This document shows, piece by piece, positions 1 to 8,527 of a stretch of DNA of 64,000 nt. Both the position numbers and the translations under genes were made by a program. Source of the DNA: Planctomycetota bacterium (GTDB lineage: Bacteria > Planctomycetota > UBA1135). Below the pieces are notes generated by a model. That model was not told where the DNA came from. It ran no database searches and saw nothing but the letters and a program-made list of their open reading frames with translations. The first letter of the stretch is position 1. Every line of letters begins with the position of its first letter. The stretch covers positions 62,001 to 126,000 of the forward strand of contig JAAESM010000042.1 of NCBI GenBank assembly GCA_024229395.1, read 5' to 3'.

Positions 1-2
1 AG

Positions 3-365
3 ACTTTCCACCGCGTGATTTCCGGTTTCATGGTCCAGGGCGGTTGCCCGATCGGCCGCGGCACCGGCAGTGGTTCCTACGGCAACATTCCTGGAGAGTT
101 CTCTGGCGATAAGCAGTACACCCACGTGCGTGGCGTGATCTCGATGGCCCGTTCCGCGGATCCGAACTCGGCAAGCTGCCAGTTCTTCATCTGCCACGGC
201 GCTGCTGATTTCCTCGATGGTCAATACGCTGCATTCGGTCGCATGATCGAAGGTGATTCGGCTCTCGATAAGCTTGCAGGCGTTGCCACTGGCGGCGGCG
301 GCGAGAACAGCACCCCGATGGAGCCATGCTTGATTCAAGCTATGACTCTGCGCAGCCGGGTGTAA
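3..365 (+). CDS. Peptidyl-prolyl cis-trans isomerase, cyclophilin type (5' truncated by window edge)
   Basis: The frame is open to the left edge, so the N-terminus lies outside the window. The visible part begins FHRVISGFMVQGG, the cyclophilin active-site strand with the catalytic Arg (FHRV), and continues through SCQFFICHG and FLDGQYAAFGRMIEG, which correspond to the family's conserved FFI and LDGxxxxFGRV segments. It therefore catalyses proline isomerisation during protein folding. No signal peptide can be judged. The stop is three bases upstream of the next gene's ATG, so the two are probably co-transcribed. The ORF-track ATG at 15 is an internal Met, not the start. The assignment to cyclophilin is secure; whether it is cytoplasmic or exported is not visible. 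Confidence 0.93.
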   Translation, partial: TFHRVISGFMVQGGCPIGRGTGSGSYGNIPGEFSGDKQYTHVRGVISMARSADPNSASCQFFICHGAADFLDGQYAAFGRMIEGDSALDKLAGVATGGGGENSTPMEPCLIQAMTLRSRV

Positions 366-367
366 TC

Positions 368-1189
368 ATGAGCGAAACAGATACTGTCGAAGAGACCACC
401 ACCGAGGAATATCAGTTCCTGCAGGTGGAGGTCGATGACCAGGGAATCGCTTGGTTGGAGATCAATCGGCCCAAGGCGCTCAACGCGCTGAACGCCGATG
501 TGCTCGATGAGTTGCGTGATGCCATGGTCGAGTTGGTCTCCTATGAAGACGTACTCGCCATCGTGATCACGGGTGCAGGCGATAAGGCTTTCGTGGCCGG
601 CGCCGACATCACCCAATTCGTCGACATGGAGCCTGCGGAAGCGCGCGCCATGAGTCAGAACGGTCAGGATGTGATGGCCACCATCGAAGCCAGCCCGATC
701 CCAGTCATCGCCATGATCAATGGTTTTGCTTTGGGTGGGGGACTGGAACTCGCAATGGCTTGTCATCTGCGCGTAGCTTCGACCAATGCCAAGCTCGGAT
801 TGCCGGAAGTCAGCCTCGCGTTGATTCCTGGTTTCGCCGGCACGCAGCGTTTGGCTCGTCTGGCCTCGCCAGGTGTGGCACGTGAATGGATCCTAACTGG
901 CGACATGTACTCGGCCGAGCAGGCCATGGCTGTCGGCGTGGTGAATCGCGTGGTTGCTCCTGAGGAGTTGCGTGAGTCCACCGCCAAGCTGGCCAAGACC
1001 ATCATCAAGCGTGGACCGGTCGCGGTCGCTACCGCATTGGAAGTGATCCGCCGTGGCTTGGAAGTCGGTCAGACCGAAGGCGAGAACATCGAGGCAGACT
1101 GCTTCGGTTTCTTGTTCTCGACGGAAGACCAGAAGGAGGGTGCCGCGGCTTTCTTGGCCAAGCGCGCTCCGGAATTCCAAGGACGTTAG
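368..1189 (+). CDS. Enoyl-CoA hydratase/isomerase (crotonase family)
   Basis: About 273 residues, close to the usual 260. I prefer the ATG at 368 (MSETDTVEE), just after the cyclophilin stop, over the upstream Met at 326, which overlaps the previous gene. Crotonase landmarks are clear: AFVAGADI (oxyanion-hole segment), GFALGGGLELAMAC with the first catalytic Glu, and GLPEVSLALIPGFAGTQRL with the second catalytic Glu. With both acids present the likely reaction is hydration of 2-enoyl-CoA, as in beta-oxidation or crotonyl-CoA metabolism. It is cytoplasmic. The thiolase at 2863 could act in the same pathway although a separate gene lies between them. A dienoyl-CoA hydratase role with the benzoyl-CoA reductase-like operon at 26.6 kb is only a possibility. 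Confidence 0.93.
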   Translation: MSETDTVEETTTEEYQFLQVEVDDQGIAWLEINRPKALNALNADVLDELRDAMVELVSYEDVLAIVITGAGDKAFVAGADITQFVDMEPAEARAMSQNGQDVMATIEASPIPVIAMINGFALGGGLELAMACHLRVASTNAKLGLPEVSLALIPGFAGTQRLARLASPGVAREWILTGDMYSAEQAMAVGVVNRVVAPEELRESTAKLAKTIIKRGPVAVATALEVIRRGLEVGQTEGENIEADCFGFLFSTEDQKEGAAAFLAKRAPEFQGR

Positions 1190-1212
1190 GTCCTTTCTGA
1201 AGAGTCTTCCAT

Positions 1213-1253
1213 AAAGCCCGCACTGTTCTTTGGACAGTGCGGGCTTTTCCTTT
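1213..1253 (+). terminator. Rho-independent terminator after the enoyl-CoA hydratase gene
   Basis: A perfect 14-bp stem (AAAGCCCGCACTGT / ACAGTGCGGGCTTT) with a 7-nt loop is followed by a short T-rich tail. It lies 24 bp after the hydratase stop codon and before the start of the next gene, so it ends the cyclophilin-hydratase transcript. Confidence 0.92.
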
Positions 1254-1277
1254 GGACCATCCAGTAGAATCGAATCC

Positions 1278-2789
1278 ATGCGTTCCAGTCTTCTCATCCT
1301 GCTGGTGGCGATCCTCGGATTGCTGTTGTGGATGATGATGGAACCGCCGCGGGAAGAGCTTCCGGTTCAGACTGGCCTTGATGGCCCCGAGTTGGAGTTA
1401 GCACAAGCCGAGTTTGAAACCGACCAGGAGGGCGAGCAAGCTGCAGAGGATGCCGGTTTCAGTCGTGGCGCTACTGCGGTGCCGCCGGTTGAACCGCGCG
1501 TCGGATTTATCCCAGTGCAAGTATGGGGCGGCGAGTTTCCAATCCCAGGTGCCAAGGCAGCATTGCTGCCATTCTCGAAATTGCCGGAAGTCTTGGTCGA
1601 TCATGATCTATGGCCGTTCGTGATTACCGAAGAGATGGTGTTGCGTTTCGGCGAAGCAGTCACCGCCGATAGCAGTGGCGTGGTTCATGTGGGGGAGAGT
1701 GAAGGCCCTACCTATGTCGCGGCAATGCAGGGCAAGGCGTCGGCCATGCTCACTCTGTTGCCGCAACAGTGGGACCAAGAAGTGGTCAAGCTGCAGTTGG
1801 CCACCGCACCTCCGTTGCAGATTCAAGTGCGTTATGCAAATGGCGATCCTGTGCCTGGAGTGCCGGTCTATTTGGGCAGTGAAGATGTCGGCAACAACAG
1901 CATGTTGCTCGGCGAAGACCGACGTCGGCGAACCACCAACCAGGGTACGACCGATTTCGCATTGGCTGCTCCAGCGCGACGTCTATTGGGCGCTTCCGGC
2001 AAGGTTGATCCTGAGGTTGCTGAGCTTGCGGCCGCGCTGGGTTATGCCGCGAGTGAGTTCGATACCTTGCTGAACAATCAGTTGTCGGTGGTGGTGCCGG
2101 TCTATGCCGGCGAGCGTGTGGTTGCGCCATTGCCTTCGCCTTATGATTTCTTGCAACCGGCAGAGATCATCTTGGAGAGTGCGGGTGCTCTGGATATCCG
2201 CATCCAAAGTGCCGACGGCAGCCTGTTGCAGGGCGGTGCCGAGATTCGTTTGGCGGGACAGCCGCGGCGACGCAATGGGCGCCAATCGCGCCGTGGCCCT
2301 GTGAAGCCCTATGCATTCAACATGCCAGAGGGGCGGGCCAAACTGGCATCGATCGCGGTGGGCAAGTCTTATGAACTAGAGATCCGCGTGCAAGGAATCG
2401 GTGGAACCATGGAACGCACCATCATTGGCCCGGTCAGCAGTGGTGAAGTGGTGCATGCTGATTTCATCACCGATGACGTCGCGCGGGTGGGTGCGATCCT
2501 GGTCGATGCCAACGGTGACGCGATCGCCAATGGTGTGGTCAAGTTGGCCTTTTTTAGCGATCGCCGTCGCGAAGAACTGGACTGTAACACCGATGAGGAT
2601 GGGCGCATCGAAGCCTTCGTGCCCGCCAACCTGGCAGACCAACCCATTGATTCCGTTGAGATTCTCGATGGCTACTTGAACGCTCCCACTGGAGCCGGCG
2701 GTCGAACCCGCGGTCTGCGCAGCACCCGCATTGAGCTGAGCGGGGTTCTTTCGAGCTTTGAGGACCTTGGCACACTGACCTTGAAATAG
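1278..2789 (+). CDS. Membrane-anchored protein with carboxypeptidase-regulatory-like repeats
   Basis: About 503 residues from the ATG at 1278. The upstream Met at 1230 falls inside the terminator and is rejected. The N-terminus MRSSLLILLVAILGLLLWMMM is a single hydrophobic signal anchor. After an acidic linker come several beta-rich segments with phrases such as LQIQVRYANGDPVPGVPVYLG and VARVGAILVDANGDAIANG, typical of carboxypeptidase-regulatory or CnaB-like folds used in cell-surface structure. No catalytic motif is visible. It is likely a periplasmic or surface protein tethered to the inner membrane. I do not recognise a named family. Confidence 0.75.
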   Translation: MRSSLLILLVAILGLLLWMMMEPPREELPVQTGLDGPELELAQAEFETDQEGEQAAEDAGFSRGATAVPPVEPRVGFIPVQVWGGEFPIPGAKAALLPFSKLPEVLVDHDLWPFVITEEMVLRFGEAVTADSSGVVHVGESEGPTYVAAMQGKASAMLTLLPQQWDQEVVKLQLATAPPLQIQVRYANGDPVPGVPVYLGSEDVGNNSMLLGEDRRRRTTNQGTTDFALAAPARRLLGASGKVDPEVAELAAALGYAASEFDTLLNNQLSVVVPVYAGERVVAPLPSPYDFLQPAEIILESAGALDIRIQSADGSLLQGGAEIRLAGQPRRRNGRQSRRGPVKPYAFNMPEGRAKLASIAVGKSYELEIRVQGIGGTMERTIIGPVSSGEVVHADFITDDVARVGAILVDANGDAIANGVVKLAFFSDRRREELDCNTDEDGRIEAFVPANLADQPIDSVEILDGYLNAPTGAGGRTRGLRSTRIELSGVLSSFEDLGTLTLK

Positions 2790-2862
2790 GGTCGCTGGCG
2801 CCTAGGTGCTGCTACAATCGCTGGCTAAATCACGGCCATTCCCCCGTGAAAAACCACGTTTA

Positions 2863-4068
2863 ATGCCCATGAGCAAGCAATTAGTAATCGTCGGCGGTGC
2901 GCGCACTGCCATGGCCGAATTCTCTGGCACGCCAGGCTACGGCCTATTTAAGACAGTCACTGCAAACGACTTAGGCGCACACGCCATCAAGGCCGCGCTC
3001 GAGCGTTCGAATGTGAGCCCAGAGCAGGTCGATCACGTGGTGATGGGCAATGCCCTGCAGACTTCCGCCTGTGCCATCTATGGCGCACGTCATGCCAGCT
3101 TGAAGGCTGGCTTGGCCAATGAAGTGCCTGCTCTGACCGTGAATCGCCTATGTGGTTCCGGAATCCAGTCGGTAGTCAGCGCTGCGCACATGATTATGGC
3201 CGGCGAGGCCTCGGTCGTGGTCGCTGGTGGTATGGAAAACATGTCGCAGGCTCCGCACGTGATGCGCGGCGGTCGCGACGGCTTCCGCTTCGGCGCTCCT
3301 CCTAAGGTCGAGGACATGCTGTTCGAATCGCTGATGGATCCATACGCAGGTCTGTTCATGGCGCAAACCGCCGAGAAGCTGGCTGCCGAATATGGCATCA
3401 GTCGCGAAGCTCAAGATGAGTACGCCTTGCGCAGTCACCAGCTTGGTGCCGCTGCCGTGCAGAACGGTGTCTTCGCCGACGAAATCGCGCCGATGACCGT
3501 CAAGGTCGGTCGCAAAGAGTTTGTGGTCGATACCGATGATCACATCCGTCCAGAGACCACCCTGGAAGGATTGACCAAGTTGCGTGCAGCTTTCGGTAAG
3601 GAAGGCACTGTGACCGCAGGTAACGCATCCGGAATCGTTGATGGTGGTGCGGCCTTAGTCATCACCACCGCTGATCGCGCAGCTGCCGAGGGATGGACGG
3701 TGCGCGCAAACATTCGCTCCTGGGGCATCTCCGGTGTGGATCCAACTGTCATGGGCTTCGGTCCAGTACCTTCGATCAAGCAAGCCGCCGAGCGCGGTGG
3801 TGTTGCGGTTGGCGACATCGATTACATCGAGATCAACGAGGCCTTCTCGGCTCAGTACCTGGCTTGTGAAAAGGCTTTGGAACTGGATCGCGACAAGTGC
3901 AACGTTAACGGCGGTGCAGTCGCAATCGGCCACCCACTGGGTGCAACCGGAACGCGCCTGTTGCTGACCTTGATGCACCAGTTGGAGCTTAGCGGCAAGA
4001 GCACCGGCATGGCCTCAGCTTGCATCGGTGGCGGTCAGGGAATCGCCATGATGATCGACCGCCCGTAA
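2863..4068 (+). CDS. Thiolase (acetyl-CoA C-acetyltransferase)
   Basis: About 401 residues; the start is the ATG at 2863 (MPMSKQLVIVGGARTAM) or the one six bases later, as the ORF-track extension adds unrelated sequence. All thiolase active-site elements are present: the nucleophilic Cys in NRLCGSGIQSV, NEAFSAQYLA, the His in GGAVAIGHPLGATGTR, and the second Cys in GMASACIGGGQG. It either condenses two acetyl-CoA or cleaves 3-ketoacyl-CoA in beta-oxidation. It is cytoplasmic. Direction cannot be decided from sequence. No 3-hydroxyacyl-CoA dehydrogenase lies nearby. Confidence 0.95.
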   Translation: MPMSKQLVIVGGARTAMAEFSGTPGYGLFKTVTANDLGAHAIKAALERSNVSPEQVDHVVMGNALQTSACAIYGARHASLKAGLANEVPALTVNRLCGSGIQSVVSAAHMIMAGEASVVVAGGMENMSQAPHVMRGGRDGFRFGAPPKVEDMLFESLMDPYAGLFMAQTAEKLAAEYGISREAQDEYALRSHQLGAAAVQNGVFADEIAPMTVKVGRKEFVVDTDDHIRPETTLEGLTKLRAAFGKEGTVTAGNASGIVDGGAALVITTADRAAAEGWTVRANIRSWGISGVDPTVMGFGPVPSIKQAAERGGVAVGDIDYIEINEAFSAQYLACEKALELDRDKCNVNGGAVAIGHPLGATGTRLLLTLMHQLELSGKSTGMASACIGGGQGIAMMIDRP

Positions 4069-4097
4069 CCTCCTAATCGTGCGTCAGCGACCGCCTG

Positions 4098-4772
4098 TCA
4101 GGAAGAGGTGCTGAGGAAAGCCAAGAGCTCTTGATGAAAGGGCTCTGTGGCTTGCATGTAACAGGCATGTTCCGCGTTAGGGAGTACATGCAATCGCGCA
4201 TTCGGCATGGCATTGGCCAAATCGCGCCCAAGGTCAACAGGGAATAGGGAATCATTCACGCCCCACAAGACCAGGGTTGGCATGGTGCATTCGGGCAGCG
4301 CCGTCAGGAACTGCTTGATGCGCACCGGCGCGATTGGCACGAAGGCGGACACGCGATGTTGATGGATGGTGACCAACGGGAATGCATAAGCGCCGCTCAT
4401 CGATGGCGACACCAGCGCACAAGTCTCGATCTTCATCTCGTCCAAGAGCTCGAGCAGGAAGCCTTCCAAAACATGCGGCCATTTGCCGGATTCGCCTTTC
4501 TCCGGCAGGTCAATGGCAATCGCGTGGAAGCCGGCACTAGCGAGCTGCTCGATGGTGCCCAATTCTTGCCAAGTGGCCGACGTGAATGCATTGCCATGCA
4601 ACAGCAACACCACCTTGCCGTCGGCGGGGCCTGCTTCACGCACATGAATGCTGGTGTCGAGAACTTTGAGGTCGTACTCCACCAGTGCTCCAGGTTCAGC
4701 CTTGGCGCACGACCCGAGCAGGGCGATCAGCGGGCTGAGCGCGAGCAGAAGTCGTTGGCCGGTGGCAGTCAT
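4098..4772 (-). CDS. ABHD14-like alpha/beta-hydrolase lipoprotein
   Basis: About 224 residues. The N-terminus has a signal peptide ending in a lipobox (LLGSC), so the protein is probably lipid-anchored. The fold is alpha/beta-hydrolase: LLLHGNAFTSATW near residue 55, a nucleophile elbow VSPSMSGAYAFP, LVLWGVNDSLFP with the probable acid, and PNAEHACYM with the catalytic His. The elbow has the form S-x-S-x-S-G instead of G-x-S-x-G, which matches the ABHD14/CIB branch known from animals. Substrate is unknown. It converges with the thiolase gene and diverges from the small membrane protein at 4826. Confidence 0.8.
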   Translation of the reverse strand: MTATGQRLLLALSPLIALLGSCAKAEPGALVEYDLKVLDTSIHVREAGPADGKVVLLLHGNAFTSATWQELGTIEQLASAGFHAIAIDLPEKGESGKWPHVLEGFLLELLDEMKIETCALVSPSMSGAYAFPLVTIHQHRVSAFVPIAPVRIKQFLTALPECTMPTLVLWGVNDSLFPVDLGRDLANAMPNARLHVLPNAEHACYMQATEPFHQELLAFLSTSS

Positions 4773-4825
4773 TAGAGCATGAATCTAACACGTCCAATGA
4801 TTACGATGTGCGTGGAGGATTCACC

Positions 4826-5011
4826 ATGACCGCCCGCAAACCCACCCAAACCATCGTCGTCGACTTTCGCATCCCTTTCTGGCGGATGGTGGCCATCATG
4901 GTCAAGCTGAGCATCGCGTCGATTCCCGCAGCGATCATCCTCACGGCGATCTTCATACTGGTTCATCTGTTGATCAGTAGCTTGTTTGCTGGCGTGATGG
5001 TGCTCGGATAA
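4826..5011 (+). CDS. Small single-span membrane protein
   Basis: 61 residues from the ATG at 4826, preceded by GGAGG at good spacing; the start at 4808 lacks such a site. The N-terminal third is polar with TIVVDFRIPFWRMV, followed by one long hydrophobic stretch of about 35 residues (one or two membrane passes). It lies 9 bp upstream of tpm and is probably co-transcribed with it. No function can be assigned. The good ribosome binding site and clear hydrophobicity argue that it is real. Confidence 0.7.
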   Translation: MTARKPTQTIVVDFRIPFWRMVAIMVKLSIASIPAAIILTAIFILVHLLISSLFAGVMVLG

Positions 5012-5020
5012 AGCGAAACG

Positions 5021-5677
5021 ATGGAAGCACAATTCTGGATCGATCGCTGGGCGGCCGGCAACATCGGCTTTCACCGGCCTGACTACAACGAGTATCTGCA
5101 GCAGTTCTGGTCGCAGATCGGCGTTGACGCGTCGGCCAAGGTCTTCGTGCCTTTATGCGGTAAGTCGCTCGACTTGAACTGGCTGGCGGAGCAGGGCCAT
5201 GCAGTGATTGGCAATGAAGTGGCCGAGCAGGCGGTGGAAGATTTCTTTCGCGATGCCGAACTAGAAGCCAAGCGTGAAAAGAGCGAGCGTTATCAAGGCT
5301 TCTCGCATGGTGACATCCGCATCCTATGCGGTGACTACTTCGCCCTGACAGAAGAGGATCTCGATGGCGCCACGGCTTGGTATGACCGCGCAGCACAGGT
5401 GGCACTTCCTCCAGAAATGCGTGAAGCTTATTACGACCAACTGGCGGAGTTGTTGCCGGTCGGAGCGATTGGCTTGAGCTTGTCCTTCGAGTATCCGCAG
5501 GAACAGAAATCCGGTCCGCCATTCTCGGTGGAGGAAGACGAGATCCAACGCTTGTGCCATGGTCGCTTCTCGGTCGAACTACTCGACCGCATGGATCGCT
5601 TGAGTTTGGAACCGCGGCTTGTCGAGCAAGGTCTGACGCGCGCAGACGAAGCAATCTATCGTTTGGTGCGGATCTGA
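5021..5677 (+). CDS. tpm: Thiopurine S-methyltransferase family protein
   Basis: 218 residues, the usual bacterial TPMT length. The N-terminus MEAQFWIDRWAAGNIGFH and the SAM-binding segment VFVPLCGKSLDLNWLAEQGH are hallmarks of the TPMT family, followed by GNEVAEQAVEDFF and CGDYFAL. In bacteria these SAM-dependent enzymes methylate thiols, tellurite or selenite; the natural substrate here is unknown. The possible link to selenium is worth noting because a candidate selenoprotein lies at 38-40 kb, but the two are far apart. It is cytoplasmic. Confidence 0.93.
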   Translation: MEAQFWIDRWAAGNIGFHRPDYNEYLQQFWSQIGVDASAKVFVPLCGKSLDLNWLAEQGHAVIGNEVAEQAVEDFFRDAELEAKREKSERYQGFSHGDIRILCGDYFALTEEDLDGATAWYDRAAQVALPPEMREAYYDQLAELLPVGAIGLSLSFEYPQEQKSGPPFSVEEDEIQRLCHGRFSVELLDRMDRLSLEPRLVEQGLTRADEAIYRLVRI

Positions 5678-5712
5678 AGTCGCTGCATGAAGCTGCGCGT
5701 TACAGTGGGGGC

Positions 5713-6402
5713 GTGCAGGGCAAACTGACTCCGCCGCGCGTTGGCATTGACCTGCGCCATATCTACTCGCCGCAACAATCTACCCTTTGGGTGGTCGTTG
5801 GCCTGCTGGCGGTGGCGATCGATATCGGTTTGTCGTATTCCTGGAGCGCTTATCCCTATTCGTGGACGCGCGCCATCATGCCGGTGCTGATGTGGCTTTG
5901 GGTCGACACCCGCCGACGTAAACATGGTGGTGAAGGTTGGCCAAGTCGTCATCCCAATGGCGGCTGGCGCTTGTGGATGAAGGTCAGCCTGATTGTGACG
6001 GGGTGGGCCTTGCTGTTGTGGTTGCTGCTGTTCGGCATCGGTTCGCTCTTTGTTTGGGGGCCGCATTTCCCGGGCATTGAATATGACTACGCCGTCAGTC
6101 TGCTGTGGCCGGTGTGTGTAATCGCACCCCTGCTTGAAGAGGGGGTCTATCGCTTCCTGCTTTGCACCGCATTAGCCACGCGTTTTCGTCACCGCCACGT
6201 GATCTTCATCAGCGGCACCCTATTTGCGTTGCTGCACGTCGCTTACGGCAATTTCGCGCCGACCAACCTGCTCGCAGGCTACTTGCTTTCATGGGCTTAT
6301 TTGATGAGTAGCAGCCTGTGGCTGACGGTGTTGTGGCATGGTGTGGGGAATCTGGGCATCTTGGCTGCTCAGGTATTGATGCTGCAATTTTCGCCGGCAT
6401 GA
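5713..6402 (+). CDS. CPBP family intramembrane metalloprotease (CAAX protease/Abi family)
   Basis: About 229 residues from a GTG at 5713. The track ORF starts at 5554 but that part overlaps tpm in another frame. At least five hydrophobic spans are visible. The three family motifs are present: EEGVYRF (EExxxR), FALLHVAY (FxxxH) and LWHGVGN (HxxxN). These polytopic enzymes cleave substrates within the membrane. The start is uncertain because no ATG precedes the first span. Confidence 0.85.
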   Translation: MQGKLTPPRVGIDLRHIYSPQQSTLWVVVGLLAVAIDIGLSYSWSAYPYSWTRAIMPVLMWLWVDTRRRKHGGEGWPSRHPNGGWRLWMKVSLIVTGWALLLWLLLFGIGSLFVWGPHFPGIEYDYAVSLLWPVCVIAPLLEEGVYRFLLCTALATRFRHRHVIFISGTLFALLHVAYGNFAPTNLLAGYLLSWAYLMSSSLWLTVLWHGVGNLGILAAQVLMLQFSPA

Positions 6403-6491
6403 GCGCATTTCGCTGGCTGGAGTTCATTTCCTTGTCCGTCACGACCGACTCCCTCAAAGAGCTCAACTCGGTGTTACAATCTGCTTTTCAT

Positions 6492-6510
6492 AGCCGCATG
6501 TTTGGCGGCT
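6492..6510 (+). other. Stem-loop in the aconitase-family gene leader
   Basis: AGCCGC and GCGGCT form a 6-bp stem with a 7-nt loop, ending 14 bp before the ATG at 6525. There is no T tract, so it is a leader hairpin of unknown role, not a terminator. Confidence 0.4.
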
Positions 6511-6524
6511 GTTGAGGCAAGAAA

Positions 6525-8513
6525 ATGACCGATTCCTGGCCACCTGAAGCTGTCCGCCTGAACCCGGACAAGCGCGTCCTTTTTCTCACCAAGGACCTCG
6601 AACTGATCAAGCAGCAGCTCTACCACGGGCTCGATCTGCAGATGGCAGATCTGACTGTGGATGACTTGTTGGATGACATCAACACCGATGTCATGACACC
6701 GGCGTGGGTCTGCTTCCGCCATCGTCCGGCCGACATCGCACTCGATGCATACGCGGGCTTGTTGGATGAAAAGGGCGAGCGCGTCTTCACAACGCGCGCC
6801 TTGATGGATGGTGGCTTCGAGGCCATCGTTTCCGGTCTGCGCAAAGGCACCGGATCCAGTCGCGAGACCGCAGCGCAGTGTGAGCGTTGGAGTGGCATTC
6901 GTTATGTCTTTGCCGCCAGCTTTGCGCCGATCCACGAGCGCAACAACATCAACCTTGGTCAGCTGATGGGTGACCACGCGCAGTTGGAGCGCTTGCAGCA
7001 AGGCGAGTCGATTCCGCTCGACGATTTCACCGATCGCTACGACCCGGTCACTCGCACCATTCTTGAGCAGGGTGGCTTGTTTCCATTCTCCAAGAAGGTC
7101 ACTGGCGGCCAGATCGAGTTGCCCGCCAACGCAACCGGTAAGCGTGGCATGACTATGGCTGAGAAGATGGTCGCCGCCAAGATGTTGAACCCTGGAGCAG
7201 AGGGCGCTTATGTTGCACCCGATGACCCCGTGTTGGCCAAGGTCGATGGCGGTTACAGTCACGAGTTCACCACGGCCCAAGTGCACGATTTCCTCGCCGA
7301 GGAATACGGTGCCGATTACAAGGTGCAGAACCCCGAGAAGCTCGCGGTCTTCGAAGACCACCTGCTTTATGCCGATGGTGTGGCGCGCTTTGCACCCTTC
7401 ATTAGCCAAATCCAAACGTTGCGTGACTTGCAGAACGAGTTCCAGCAGCACACTGGTGTGCGGGATTACCAGGCCAAAGATGGTGTGAGTCCGGGCATCT
7501 GTCACCAGATCGCTCGTGAAGAGTTCGTCGACCCCGGCGACTTCATCCAGGCCACCGATTCACACACCTGCATGGGTGGTGGATCCAATGCCTTGACCTA
7601 TGGTGTCGGTGCAACCGAGTACGCGGCTTTGATCCACTCCGGCTTTACTTTCGTGAAGGTGCCGGAAACGATTCGCTTTGAGTTGACCGGTGAGCTGGCA
7701 TCCGGCTGCACCGCCAAAGATGTCATCCTGCATATTCTCGATACCTTCGCCAAGCGCGAAGACACGCTGAACCGTTCGATGGAGTTCGGCGGCCCTGGTC
7801 TGACCAGCATGTCGGTCGATGAGCGCGCCACTTTGTGCAACATGGCCACGGAATGCACCGCGCGTACCGGAATCTGTGAAGGAGATGCCTTGTTGGCCGA
7901 ATGGTTGGCGGAGCGTCGTCCTGGTTCCAGTGCCGAAGAGATTGCCGCAAGCTTCATCTTCCCCGATGAAGATGCGGTCTATGTAGGTGGAACGCACGAG
8001 ATCAATCTCAGTGCAATCCAGCCCATGGTGGCCACTCCAGGTGACCCTACTTACGGCGCCAATATTGCGGAGTTGGACAACACTGCGATCCAGATCGCTT
8101 ACGGTGGTTCTTGTACCGCTGGCAAGATCGACGACTTCGAGTTCTACGCCCGTGTCTGCCAAGAGGCCGTAAATGCTGGACTGAAGGTCGCTGACGGCGT
8201 TTCCTTCTTCATCCAGTTCGGCTCCACTGCGGTGCAAGATTATGCGCGCAGCCAAGGTTGGTTGGACTTGTTCGAGAAGGCTGGCGTGACTTTGATCGAG
8301 CCAGGTTGTGGTGCTTGCATTGGTTGTGGTCCAGGTGTTTCCGATACAGCGGAGCAGGTCACGGTCAGCGCGATTAACCGCAACTTCGCCGGGCGTTCCG
8401 GCCCTGGTCAACTCTACTTGGCTAGCCCACTAACGGTTGCGGCTTCGGCATTCATCGGCAATATCGTGCCCTTCCATGAAGGCATGTTCGCGACTGCCGC
8501 TAGCTCCAACTAA
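6525..8513 (+). CDS. Aconitase/isopropylmalate-isomerase family protein with the swivel domain first
   Basis: 662 residues. Roughly residues 80-190 resemble the small (swivel) domain: FTTRALMDGGF, then LRKGTGSSRETAAQCERW (the substrate-binding GxSSRE segment) and FAPIHERNNINLG. Roughly residues 260-660 are the catalytic domain, with the DSH motif in ATDSHTCMGGG, a cluster Cys in AYGGSCTAGKID, and the other two in GCGACIGCG. So all three Fe-S cysteines and the swivel Ser/Arg are present and the enzyme should be active on a citrate- or isopropylmalate-like substrate. Order is swivel then catalytic, unlike AcnA, and the AcnB HEAT-like domain is absent. Substrate is undecided; a LeuB-type enzyme lies at 39.9 kb. 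Confidence 0.88.
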   Translation: MTDSWPPEAVRLNPDKRVLFLTKDLELIKQQLYHGLDLQMADLTVDDLLDDINTDVMTPAWVCFRHRPADIALDAYAGLLDEKGERVFTTRALMDGGFEAIVSGLRKGTGSSRETAAQCERWSGIRYVFAASFAPIHERNNINLGQLMGDHAQLERLQQGESIPLDDFTDRYDPVTRTILEQGGLFPFSKKVTGGQIELPANATGKRGMTMAEKMVAAKMLNPGAEGAYVAPDDPVLAKVDGGYSHEFTTAQVHDFLAEEYGADYKVQNPEKLAVFEDHLLYADGVARFAPFISQIQTLRDLQNEFQQHTGVRDYQAKDGVSPGICHQIAREEFVDPGDFIQATDSHTCMGGGSNALTYGVGATEYAALIHSGFTFVKVPETIRFELTGELASGCTAKDVILHILDTFAKREDTLNRSMEFGGPGLTSMSVDERATLCNMATECTARTGICEGDALLAEWLAERRPGSSAEEIAASFIFPDEDAVYVGGTHEINLSAIQPMVATPGDPTYGANIAELDNTAIQIAYGGSCTAGKIDDFEFYARVCQEAVNAGLKVADGVSFFIQFGSTAVQDYARSQGWLDLFEKAGVTLIEPGCGACIGCGPGVSDTAEQVTVSAINRNFAGRSGPGQLYLASPLTVAASAFIGNIVPFHEGMFATAASSN

Positions 8514-8527
8514 GTGTGGATAGGACC

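Noticed and set aside
5554-5712. N-terminal extension of the CPBP protease
   Set aside because: It overlaps tpm in another frame and lacks family sequence; the first membrane span begins later.
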